Positions 56,201 through 64,000 of a stretch of DNA of 64,000 nucleotides are shown here, piece by piece. The position numbers and the translations under genes were made by a program. Within the stretch, counting starts at the first letter, position 1, and every line of letters starts with the position of its first letter. Source of the DNA: Shinisaurus crocodilurus (lineage: Eukaryota > Chordata > Lepidosauria > Squamata > Shinisauridae); assembly GCA_021292165.1 (NCBI GenBank), contig CM037878.1:256419921-256483920 (forward strand). Direction: 5' to 3'. The notes under the pieces are model-generated. The model did no database searches. It saw only the letters and a list, made by a program, of their open reading frames with translations, and was not told the origin of the DNA.

Positions 56201-57853
56201 ATTATTTAAACATGTCACAAGCAGAAAATCTGCTAGCAAGGTGGTTGGATAGTTGGATGACAAGGGAGTTAAAGGAATACTAGAGGAGGATAAGGTGTCG
56301 TCATCCCCCAACAGATCCACCCCAAGAGCTTTTAAATAACTCAGATGTGAAATTGTTGATCTTCTAACAAAAATATGTAACATGTCTCTACAATCAGCCT
56401 CTGTACCACAGGACTGGAGAGTTGCCAATGTAACAACAATTTTTAAAAAGGGTTCCAGAGGAGGGTCTGGGAAATTACAAGCTGATTAACATAATATATG
56501 TTCCAGGTAAATTGGTGAAAAGCAACAAAGAGAACAAGCATACAGAAGGACAAGTCTTACTGAAAAATAACCAACATGGCTTCTGCAAAAGTAAGTCCTG
56601 TCTCTTTGAGTGTTCTTTCAGAGTGTCAATAAACATGTGGACAGGAGAGATCGAGTAGATGCTGTGTACTTGTCTTGGACTTCCAAAAGTCTCCTCAGCA
56701 AACTTAGCAGCCACGGCATAAAAGGGGAGGTCCTATTATGGATCAGTAACTGGTTAAACAGCAGAAAGCAGAGGGTAGGAACAGTTTGGGACCAGGCTAC
56801 TTAAAATAATGCCTTCTGCCATATGAGCCTGCCCAGGTTTTAAGAAATTCAGGAGAGGCCCTTCTTTCAGTACCGCTGCCTTCAGAGGTGCATTTGGTGG
56901 TGACGCAAGAGAGGACCTACTTGATTGCTGCTCCCAAACTGTGGAACTCCCTGCTGAGGGAGGCTAGGTTGGCTCCGTCTCTGCTGTCCTTCTGCTGGCA
57001 GGCAAATATGTTTTTATTCAAGCAGGACTTTGTGTGTAAGCTGGTCTGTTGGGTTGAGTGCTGTTTTTATTCTGTTATGGTTGTGTTTTTAATATATTTG
57101 TTTATTATTGTTTTAATCAAGGTTTTACTTAATTTTTTCTATAGTTCCTATGATTGTAAGCTGCCTTGAGTGCCATTTTTTTTTTGTAGAAAGGTGGGGT
57201 ACAAATCAGATAAATTGGAATAAATAATCAGTTCACAATGGAGAGATGTGAACTGTGGGATCCCCCAAGGATTTGTATTGGGACTGGTGCTTTTTAACTT
57301 GTTCATAAGTTATTTGGGCTAGGGGTGAGCACTAGCAGTGAGCTGACCAAGTTTGCTGATGACAAATTATTTAGAGTGGTTAAAACAAAAAGCGATTCTG
57401 AAGAGCTCCAAAAGAATATCTCCAAACTGTGGGAATCGGCATTAAAATTGCAGATGCAGTTCAATGTGTGCAAGTGTAAAGTGATGCATTTGGGGGCGGG
57501 GATCCTAACTTCACATATAAGCTGATGGGATCTGAGCTGGCAGTGACTGACCAAGAAAGAGGTGTGGGGTTGTGGTGGATAGCTCAAATGAAGATAATAA
57601 CCTGGACTAGCCAGGTCTTTGATTTGATCCAGTGGGGGTTTTATGCATTTTACAACAGATGTGCAAAAGAAAAAACAGAATGGCAGCTGGATACTGAAGA
57701 AGCCATTACCTCTGATCCCAGGACAGTTAACCATGCAGGATTCCATTGCAGATGGGACACAAGCAGCAGCACTGCAGTGGAAGTAAACCTGGTAAAATAT
57801 ACAATTAAGTTAGACTTATTGCTACATCTTTTAAACTACAAACCTAAGAGGGT

Positions 57854-57887
<34 letters not shown>

Positions 57888-60800
57888 GTGTGTGTGCACG
57901 CGCGCACGCGCACGCTCACACACAATTAATAGGTTTATATATATGTAATCTTATTTATAGCTTAAATGTGTGTAATCTTGACCCACTGAAGTTTCTCCCC
58001 AGTGATACTTCTGCATCCCTTTAATGGGCTTACTATTTTACCAATACCAATCAATTGTTCCACCCAAAATCTGAAAATCTGATGTAGACTTTAGTATACC
58101 AAGGTGAACCTTCCCTGTGTATTTGTCCTATTAAACTGTGATCAGAACACAGTTTGCTTTGTTCTGTAGTTCTTCTTGCAGAGTTCTACCATTCCAACAC
58201 CTCTTTGCTATATACGGTAGAAGCAGAGACAGACACTTCATAGAGGGCTGTGTGTTTGGCCATTTCCCCATGACCAGCTCCTTAAGACAAAGCCTACCTC
58301 CATATTTGCCAAATCTGTGCACCACTTTTAGGGCTACATTGAAACAGCCCTAGGGTAAAGTACTACTGTTCAAGAAATGCTTATATTATTTTCTTGGGTC
58401 TGTCTCAGTAATCAAGTGTAGTAAACTAAGCTGTTCATATATATAACCTCTGCAATTGAACAAATCTTACAGGTCCAGTAAGTGCCTGTTGGGAATCAGA
58501 GTCCACAAAGGTGAAAGTGCTGATGACAAAGCGTTGGTAGTGAAATGGAAGCTGTAGCCCTGAAGCTGTTCCAATAAGGACAAACTGAGTCCGGTAATTG
58601 TCACCCTCATATGGACACCTGCAAGAGACAGAACTGCTGCAGTAAGACAAGAACTGTTTCAGTAACCTCAATTCCCCAGCTTCTCTTGAAGGTCTTACCT
58701 GTTCACCAAGATGGGCCATTGAGGCTGCTGCAGAGGGTTGGTGCTTGGTGTGGCCCAGCACTCATGGAGAATCAACACGAGCTTTGGATCTGTTCGTTGA
58801 AGAATCCGTACTTCCAGGAAAACAGGATCCTGCAGGAGCCTCACTACAGGATAATCCCTGTTAGCATAGTATTCACTGTAATCTTGGTCTGCAGAATAAG
58901 ATTCCAGAAGGTTACATGCTACTGAAGAATGAAGTTCATAGAATCATAGAAAAGTAGAGTTAGAAGGGGCCTACAAGGCCATCGAGTCCAACCCCCTGCT
59001 CAATGCAGGAATCCAGGTCAAAGCATCCCTGACAGATGACTGTCCAGCTGCACCTTGAATGCCTCCAGATTGGGAGAGCCCACCACCTCCCTAAGTAATT
59101 GATTCCATTGTCTTATTGCTCTGACAATGAGGAAATTTTTCCTGATGTTTAGGTGGAATCTAGGTTCCTGTAACTTGAGCCCATTATTCCGTGTCCTGCA
59201 AACTGGGATGATCGAGAAGAGATCCTGGCCCTCCTCTGTGTGACATCCCTTCAAGTACTGGAAGAGTGTGATCATATCTCCCGTCAGTCTCCTCTTCTGA
59301 AGGCTAAACATGCCCAGTTCTTTCAGTCTCTCCTCTTAGGGCCTTGTTTCCAGTCCCTTTATCATCCTTGTTGCCCTCCTCTGAACCCTCTCCAGTTTGT
59401 CTACGTCCTTCTTAAAGTGTGGTGCCCAAAACTGGACGCAGTACTCAAGATGAGGCCTAACCAGTGCTGAGTAAAGGGGAATTATCATTTCACGCGATTT
59501 GGAAGCTATACTTATATTAATGCAGCCCAAAATAGCATTTGCCTTCTTTGCAGCCACATCGCATTGCTGGCTCATATTCAGTTTGTGATCTACCACAATT
59601 CCAAGATCCTTCTCACTTGTAGTATTGTTGAGCCAAGTGTCCCCCATTCTGTAACTCTGCATTTGGTTTCCTTTCCCTAGGTGCAGCACTTGGCATTTAT
59701 CCCTATTAAATTTCATTCTGTTGTTTTTGGCCCAGCACTCCAACCTATCGAGGTCACTTTGAATTTTGTTTCTGTCTTCCAGAATGAAGTTGTGGATGAA
59801 AGATTCAGTACTGGGAGCAAACCAAGAACATGCATGCATCTCCTCAAGCTTCTTTCAGATGCCATGCTTTCCTCATGATTTGTAGGCAGATGGTATGTCT
59901 ATGTAAGATGGTCATCCTCATCTTTTGTGGTTGGCCTGCCAAGATCTTCCATTGTGCCAAATTAGCCTTCTTCCACATGTCACCTTCTACACAATGGCCA
60001 TTGCACTATTTCCAGAGCAGGGGGGAAGACACCATAAAGTCATATTTCACTGTGCACCATGAAGTGTTACTCTTGGCTATACTTCCTATATTTGCAAAGT
60101 TACTTAAGAGTATTGCATGTCTCCATTAGTCCCTTTATTTCAGTTTAGTCCGGAAGTCTGAAGATTTAGATTACATTCCAGTTTTATCTATTCACTCTAC
60201 TGTGCATGGGTGCAGGCAGCTACTGAATACTTCACAATAAAAAATACAAGTTGAAAATAGGTGTTTCAGGAGTTATGGAAGCCACTGGATTTTAGCTCAT
60301 GAATGTAATGGCACTTACCAGTGGCAATTCTTAGCTCTAGATCAAGTGGACCATACTGAGTGACTGACGGTGGAGGAGGCAGGGTGAAGACTTGTACTGC
60401 AAGTGGGAGGAACCCTTCTGTTGAATATCTGCAGCTGATATGCAGCCTGGTGAATAGGAAAGAAATAGCAGTTAAGTGTTTGTGCAGGAAAAGAAGACAC
60501 TAGAACAGCCTTCTCCAACCTGGTGCCCTCCAGGTGTTTTGGACTACAACTCCCAAATTCCTGACCATTGGCCATGTTGGCTAGGGTTCACAAGAGTTCT
60601 AGTCCAAAACATCTGGAGGACAATAGGTCAGGGAAGGCTGCACTAGAGTGTATCAGATACCATTACCTGAAGGTGCTGTCTCGTGTGATGGATCCCATGT
60701 TCCAGTTTTGGACATCATTATGTGCCACCAGCTCATTGGTATATATGCCTTGATCTCCAGCTCCCTGTTTATAAACACACACACACACACACACTAATTT

Positions 60801-63800
60801 GGATTAAACCAATTTAGTCTTTCTGCATCCTTCACCCAGGTGGAGAGAGGAAACCCAACAGTGTTAAGTACTATAATTCCTCTAAATTTAAAGGCCTTTA
60901 TCAACTGTTAATTTTCTCTGCTTTTAGGGAGTTCAGTAACTGTTGATCCATGAGATCAAGTCAAGGCCAGTTCACATGACCACTATGCCCATGTTGTAGA
61001 GGGAGGGCACATGTGAGATATCGGTTTCAACAGGAAATCACTAAAAAAAAAACCCATTTTGATCACTTGCTTATGCAAAATTATTGCAGTGTGGACAATT
61101 TTAAGTTCTGAGTTGGCTGAGTGGCCAAGAACACCTATATTCCTACACACACACCCAAAAAAAATTCAGGCAGAGATAGAATGTCCAGGTGACATCTAAG
61201 AGAAGCTTCCTCATATCCTTCCCCTCCGTTGCCACTATTCACCCATGCATACCATTTCTACTAGCTCCATTGCTTCACTTCACACAGGAGGATGTCTCAG
61301 CTCCTATCTCTTTTCATCTCCCACCCAAAAGTGAATAAAACACTGCCTCTGACTCTCACGTGCCTTGTGATCCAGCAGACTCCTTCCACCCCATGTATCT
61401 TTTTGGACCAGAAGGCATTGCTCTGCTATATAAGGACCTTATAACCCTGCTGTCTGCAGTAGTAACACTTTTCAGTGTATCCTGGGTCGTCTTCTTCCCA
61501 CAGGCCTAGATTATGAAGTGACTATGCAAGAGGTTCCATCTATTAAGCTCAGACTGTAGCACCACCAAGATATTTAAGCACAGGTCAATGCATCCTGGCA
61601 TAGATCCTAATCTATGTGGTGTGGCACAGTCAAAGAAAAGATTTGCAAACTAGTACTAAGTCAGGAGCTTTCAAGGAAGGTGATTTTGTATCGATTCCTA
61701 CCTTAAAAGTAGTTCCACAGGCAGAGAGTGGGAAGCTGTAGAGGGCAAAGGCATTATTCTTTGTCACAGGAACACAACCATGTCCACGTCCACTGACAAG
61801 ATGTACCGAGTCCAGAATTAGTGATGGCAGAGTCACATCCCTAGATACTGCAACTGAGAAGTGACCATCTGGTGTGCAGTGTACAGTCACTGAGAAGTGA
61901 AACCCAACAGCATTAGTATGGAATCCCACCATAGATTTCTCATGGTTTCTATGAATTACTGTCCTGCTTTTTGCCATCTGGTTGGCTTTCTTTCCAAAAT
62001 GAAAGGAACATGGTATCTACTATGGCAGAAACTCTGTTGCATCAAGTGGGAATACCATAGCCAGAGTACAAAATAATCCATTCAAGTTTACTTTTACCCT
62101 TCCCGAAAACCACATCCAGTGCTAAACCTTGAGCAATAATTTGTAGTAAAGCCTATCCATAAGAGAAGAACTTCTTACGTGCCTGTTGATATGCTGTACA
62201 ATTTCAGGGCTTGGTCACTTTAAGGCAACCTCATATGCTACAAGATCCAAAAAAGAGGGAAAATTGAATGGATGCAAAACTTTCCGTAGATGTATGAAGG
62301 ATCATTGTACTTGGTACCCAGACATGTTTTCATTGCTTAATGTCATCCAGTGACATTAAGAGTCCACTTCCCTGTATTTATTTCAGCTCAGTGATCTCTT
62401 CACCACCATGGTCAGGAAGAAGAGTTGTTCAATAGAAACTGCCTTGTCAGGATTTGCAGAATGGTTAATTAGTGCAAAGAATGCCACAGAGCTGTGGATT
62501 CTTGCTGCGAGTATGAAAGTTGTTTGCTGGACTGAAAATTCAGTTTACCTGGCTTCAATAGCATGAACAATAGACTTGTAGGCTCCTTCCAACTCTATAA
62601 TGTATGAAATCTATGAAATATTTTGCCCTCAAGCCAGAATGCAAGTTACCGGTATACCTAATGCAACCTTCTAGTGGAGGTGCCTTAAGAGCTCCCAACC
62701 TACCTGTATTACCATAGTAACAAGGAACATGAGGATCACCAGGGGTATAACAGCAGCCTTTTTCTTCACATTGTCCCCGAGATACAGGTGGAGAGGCACA
62801 AGGAAGCTGGTCTTGCTTCTCTACTCCCAGGCATACACTGCTGCTTGGAGCATCTAGAACTGAAGACCAGAGTGTTAGCAATGATGTAAGTCCAACAATC
62901 CCCTCCCCGCTCAGAACATTCTATTGTTGAACTGCTACCTATCCTATTGCCTACCTATTACTTATTGTGATTACAATAATCAGTATTTCTGAATGCTTTC
63001 AATGCACATTTAGAACAGTCACTTAAGATGAGGGATTTATGGTGGTATTATGATTCTTGTATTAAGTGAGGCGAATGGTATGTTTCATTCACCTCATTTC
63101 ATACAAGAATCATCCAAGATGCATGAAGACATTAACACATCCATCATAACCTGTAGTTCCATGTTGAGACAAGATTTGAAATATTCTTCTTCCCAAGCCC
63201 ATTTGATGTCCCTTTTCTGCCAAGTAGTCCCAGGACCAGATTCTAGGGGTGAGTGAATCCCAAAATTATACCTGGCAAGTGAATTGGGCATTGCAGGTCC
63301 TCTTCATGAAGAAAGACTTTGCCAACAGCATCTTGTCTTTCAATCCTGAGTGTCATTAGAAAGTTGCCGTTCTGCATTTTTTTAAACAAAAAGGCAAGGC
63401 ATGATTAGAGGTTACTGTTAGTCTGGGCAGGGCAGAGAGGGCACCCTTAAGTCACACACTCTTGCTAAATGACAAGGTTTTCTATGATGCAGAACTATTC
63501 TACTTGTTACAAGACTCCCAAAATGCAAGACAAATCATTTAGCAATGAAAACATGTCTGGGTAGCCAAGTACAATGATCCTTCATACATCTACGGAAAGT
63601 TTTGCATCCATTCAATTTTCCCTCTTTTTTGGATCTTGTAGCATATGAGGTTGCCTTAAAGTGACCAAGCCCTGAAATTGTACAGCATGTCAACAGGCAC
63701 GTAAGAAGTTCTTCTCTTATGGATAGGCTTTACTACAAATTATTGCTCACGAATTCAAATCATTGTGCACCACTTGAGACTACAGCAGTTTTTGGTGGCT

Positions 63801-64000
63801 TGCTGAAGTATGATTTAGAAGATTTGTCCACATGGTTTTTTGTAGCATCCATCTATATCCCAGAGTTAAGGAGCAAGTTACTACCTTTTTGGTGAAGAAA
63901 CATCCAACATAAGGAACAGTGAACACCACAGAGCCTTCAAGTTTCCAGGAGACAGAGACACAAGCAGATTTGTCAAGAGGATGGGGCTGACCTTCTGAAT
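53146..64000 (-). CDS. ZP4: Zona pellucida glycoprotein 4-like gene, 5' part outside window
   Basis: Egg-coat glycoprotein that polymerises through its ZP module in the extracellular matrix around the oocyte and takes part in sperm interaction (family knowledge). Eleven coding exons with GT/AG borders are listed as separate entries; their phases agree apart from one indel in the exon at 63272-63372. They give about 487 residues: an N-terminal segment, a trefoil domain, a ZP-N and ZP-C pair with ten cysteines, a furin-like RARR site, a hydrophobic patch ([10 protein letters not shown]), a transmembrane helix and a basic tail. Phrases such as [22 protein letters not shown] and [12 protein letters not shown] match ZP4 better than ZP1. 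The signal peptide and first exon(s) lie beyond 64000. There is no neighbouring gene. Introns carry CR1, L1-like, L2, hAT and microsatellite insertions. Whether it is functional is open because of the frame disruption; all other exons are clean. Confidence 0.93.
53887..54022. mobile_element. Degraded palindromic hAT-type MITE
   Basis: Ends caggggcaggcag and ctacccctg with internal arms tctccagatgtttgggac and its partner. The flanks ccctgtgg / ccatgtgt are compatible with an 8-base duplication carrying two changes. It lies in the last ZP4 intron. Confidence 0.7.
54140..54253 (-). CDS. ZP4: ZP4 exon: furin site and external hydrophobic patch
   Basis: Acceptor cctcaaatag and donor gtaagg. Joined to the previous exon it reads IR-A-RRT, a furin-type R-A-R-R cleavage site. 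[18 protein letters not shown] and EGPVDFQMN follow; the [10 protein letters not shown] segment resembles the external hydrophobic patch that keeps ZP precursors from polymerising early (family knowledge). It ends with one base that completes a glycine in the last exon. Confidence 0.88.
54922..55256 (-). mobile_element. LINE-1-like 3' fragment with 17-base target duplication
   Basis: The perfect duplication tgaaccctaaacatttt lies at 54905-54921 and 55257-55273. The insert begins with a T-rich run on the plus strand (a poly-A tail on the minus strand) and is A/C-rich, like a lizard L1 3' UTR. The long duplication indicates target-primed reverse transcription. It lies in a ZP4 intron in the same orientation as the gene. 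Confidence 0.8.
55700..57600 (+). mobile_element. Degraded CR1/L3-like LINE in ZP4 intron
   Basis: The plus strand shows scattered reverse transcriptase remains in several frames: a palm-like region near 56600-56780 ([33 protein letters not shown]), a GIPQG-like stretch near 57255, then [10 protein letters not shown] and [12 protein letters not shown] near 57345-57500. Multiple frameshifts and stops show it is old. It is split near 56800-57225 by an L2-type tail. It fills most of the 3.46-kb intron before the furin-site exon and is antisense to ZP4. Confidence 0.75.
56800..57225 (+). mobile_element. L2-type LINE 3' end nested in the LINE
   Basis: It encodes [18 protein letters not shown] and KQDF, the usual L2 C-terminus (leucine-rich end after the reverse transcriptase). 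A 3' tail follows (gtaagctgccttgagtgcc ... aaggtggggtacaaat) shared with squamate SINE/LINE tails. It interrupts the reverse transcriptase of the surrounding CR1/L3-like element. Confidence 0.7.
57710..57788 (-). CDS. ZP4: ZP4 exon: ZP-C cysteine cluster
   Basis: Acceptor attttaccag and donor gtaatg. It encodes [18 protein letters not shown] and MVNCPGIR, giving the last four cysteines of the ZP-C domain. The final arginine and one further base continue into the next exon 3.46 kb away, where the furin site is completed. Confidence 0.92.
57848..57925. repeat. (TA)n / (GT)n / (CG) microsatellite
   Basis: About 14 TA units followed by tgtgtgtgc and a cgcgcacgcgcacgc stretch. It is purely a simple repeat in the ZP4 intron, and the short open frame across it is not a gene. 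Confidence 0.95.
58471..58618 (-). CDS. ZP4: ZP4 exon: ZP-C domain, second part
   Basis: Acceptor tcttgcag and donor gtaaga. It encodes [19 protein letters not shown], then [17 protein letters not shown] and [18 protein letters not shown] and HYQRF are signature positions of ZP1/ZP4. The exon ends in phase 0 and the open frame beyond it is intronic read-through. Confidence 0.94.
58699..58888 (-). CDS. ZP4: ZP4 exon: ZP-C domain, first part
   Basis: Acceptor ttctgcag and donor gtaaga. It encodes [34 protein letters not shown] and [23 protein letters not shown] holds the first ZP-C cysteine. The internal hydrophobic patch needed for polymerisation lies in the PVFLEVRIL stretch (inference from the family). 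A CR1 insertion ends 48 bases upstream of this exon. Confidence 0.94.
58937..59780 (-). mobile_element. CR1 LINE, 5'-truncated, in ZP4 intron
   Basis: Flanked by an 11-base duplication (agaatgaagtt) at 58926-58936 and 59781-59791. The minus strand carries the C-terminal part of a CR1 reverse transcriptase ([37 protein letters not shown]) and the typical CR1 3' end (catagaatcatag on the plus strand). Frame is broken at the C-terminal side relative to the 10.1-kb copy (two open pieces, 59018-59311 and 59336-59839). Same orientation as ZP4. Confidence 0.93.
60319..60446 (-). CDS. ZP4: ZP4 exon: end of ZP-N and linker
   Basis: Acceptor tcaccag and donor gtaagt. The first codon is completed from the previous exon (AG/G = R). 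It encodes [33 protein letters not shown] and ELRIAT. SC is the fourth ZP-N cysteine, and the proline-rich FTLPPPP stretch is the usual linker between the two halves of the ZP module. Confidence 0.93.
60506..60640. mobile_element. Palindromic hAT-type MITE in ZP4 intron
   Basis: Ends cagccttctcc and ggaaggctg with long inverted arms (ccaacctggtgccctccag and its partner). It is flanked by cactagaa / cactagag, an 8-base duplication with one mismatch, which is the hAT hallmark. It makes up most of the 220-base intron between two ZP-N exons. Confidence 0.85.
60667..60764 (-). CDS. ZP4: ZP4 exon: ZP-N domain, middle
   Basis: It encodes [16 protein letters not shown] and GSITRDSTF, the conserved core of ZP-N ending with the invariant ITRDS motif. 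The acceptor is aaacag, lying only seven bases from a (GT)n tract. The donor is gtaatg, with a palindromic MITE starting 18 bases into the intron. Confidence 0.93.
60775..60794 (+). repeat. (CA)n next to a ZP4 splice acceptor
   Basis: Ten CA units. On the minus strand this is (GT)10 followed by tttataaacag and the exon start at 60764, so it occupies the position of the polypyrimidine tract. Confidence 0.9.
61702..61889 (-). CDS. ZP4: ZP4 exon: ZP-N domain, first part
   Basis: Acceptor cttctcag and donor gtagga. It encodes [34 protein letters not shown] and [11 protein letters not shown]. These hold the first three conserved cysteines of the ZP-N half, including the CGTT signature. It ends in phase 0 and has no internal stop. 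Confidence 0.93.
62130..62337 (+). repeat. Left arm of intronic inverted repeat
   Basis: This 208-base stretch is repeated in reverse complement at 63541-63749. By eye I count one substitution and one single-base indel. It lies in the intron between the trefoil exon and the first ZP-N exon. I recognise no transposon family and see no target duplication. Confidence 0.93.
62571..62618 (+). repeat. CR1/SINE 3'-end fragment
   Basis: Short match to the CR1 3' terminus (cttgtaggctccttccaactct followed by degenerate tatgaaat units). It lies in the ZP4 intron after the trefoil exon. Too short to assign to a LINE or a CR1-tailed SINE. Confidence 0.6.
62704..62859 (-). CDS. ZP4: ZP4 exon: trefoil (P-type) domain
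   Basis: Acceptor gtcttcag and donor gtaggt. It encodes a compact domain with six cysteines in trefoil spacing: [28 protein letters not shown] and PCYYGNT. A single trefoil directly before the ZP module is characteristic of ZP1 and ZP4. It starts in phase 1 and ends with one base that joins the next exon to give T-V. The exon sits inside the 1.2-kb interval bounded by the intronic inverted repeats at 62130 and 63541. Confidence 0.92.
63272..63372 (-). pseudogene. ZP4: ZP4 exon with a one-base frame disruption
   Basis: The acceptor (aaatgcag) and donor (gtataa) are good. The sequence encodes NGNF, then [16 protein letters not shown], then a conserved stretch ending in DLQCPIHLP. The two parts are in different frames: a run of four T (minus strand, about 63358-63361) has one base more than the frame entering from the previous exon allows. 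As read, the frame hits TGA about ten codons into the exon. The downstream frame joins the next exon correctly (CCA G/TT = P-V). This is a real indel, an allele, or a homopolymer assembly error. I call only this exon broken, not the whole gene. Confidence 0.65.
63541..63749 (-). repeat. Right arm of intronic inverted repeat
   Basis: Reverse-complement partner of 62130-62337. The arms are separated by 1203 bases containing the exons at 62704-62859 and 63272-63372. It lies in the intron between the two most 5' exons visible. Confidence 0.93.
63885..64000 (-). CDS. ZP4: ZP4 exon, N-terminal region (partial at window edge)
   Basis: The last 116 bases of the window read on the minus strand as 38 codons plus two bases, including [18 protein letters not shown] and then [10 protein letters not shown]. 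This matches the region before the trefoil domain in ZP4. The donor follows AAAAAG as gtagta and the exon ends in phase 0. The upstream border is not visible. Confidence 0.85.

Noticed and set aside
58131..58325. Cysteine-containing frame considered as the next ZP4 exon
   Set aside because: It lacks the HCS...C pattern and a fitting acceptor; the true exon is at 57710-57788 with correct phase and cysteines.
1..64000. CRISPR array, operon, riboswitch or bacterial-type system
   Set aside because: No regularly spaced direct repeats with unique spacers, no dense coding; the sequence is eukaryotic with spliced genes and interspersed repeats.

Overview
The window reads as nuclear DNA of a squamate reptile, most likely a lizard. 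This rests on its repeats: several copies of the squamate Sauria SINE (tRNA-like head, 3' tail of RTE/BovB type), CR1 and L2 LINEs, an abundance of short palindromic hAT-type and PIF/Harbinger-type elements, and SINEs with 5S rRNA-derived heads. I cannot name the species. Nothing bacterial, viral or organellar is present.

Only one host protein-coding gene can be supported: a zona pellucida glycoprotein of the ZP4 (ZPB) type on the minus strand. It runs from beyond the right edge (64000) down to its stop codon at 53146. I resolve eleven coding exons at 63885-64000 (partial), 63272-63372, 62704-62859, 61702-61889, 60667-60764, 60319-60446, 58699-58888, 58471-58618, 57710-57788, 54140-54253 and 53146-53291. 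They encode, in order, part of the N-terminal region, a six-cysteine trefoil domain, the ZP-N and ZP-C halves of the ZP module with ten conserved cysteines, a furin-type site (RARR), an external hydrophobic patch, a transmembrane helix and a short basic tail. The stop codon overlaps the AATAAA signal. Two oddities stand out: a one-base frame disruption in the exon at 63272-63372, and a nearly identical 208-base inverted repeat in the introns on either side of that exon and the trefoil exon.

Positions 1-53000 form an intergenic tract with no host gene that I can recognise. It holds a decayed Ty3/Gypsy-type retrotransposon (14425-about 19110) carrying two DNA-transposon insertions, and a young 5'-truncated CR1 (10046-11889) with an open reverse transcriptase frame. 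That CR1 is inserted in a 5S/tRNA-type SINE which also carries a hAT insertion. Four members of one hAT-like family (CAGGGCCGGTGC ends) each have a perfect 8-base target duplication. There are three SINEs joining a 5S rRNA-like head to a CR1 tail, two opposed copies of an LTR-like repeat (2416 and 24061), many smaller elements, simple repeats and long stretches of unassigned sequence. Three low-repeat, A+T-rich stretches with homeodomain-type motifs (about 3890, 29990 and 47350) are candidates for conserved non-coding elements.

The ZP4 introns carry the same repeat classes: a CR1 ending 48 bases from a splice acceptor, a palindromic MITE 18 bases from a splice donor, a LINE-1-like insertion with a 17-base target duplication, and a large CR1/L3-like LINE split by an L2 tail.
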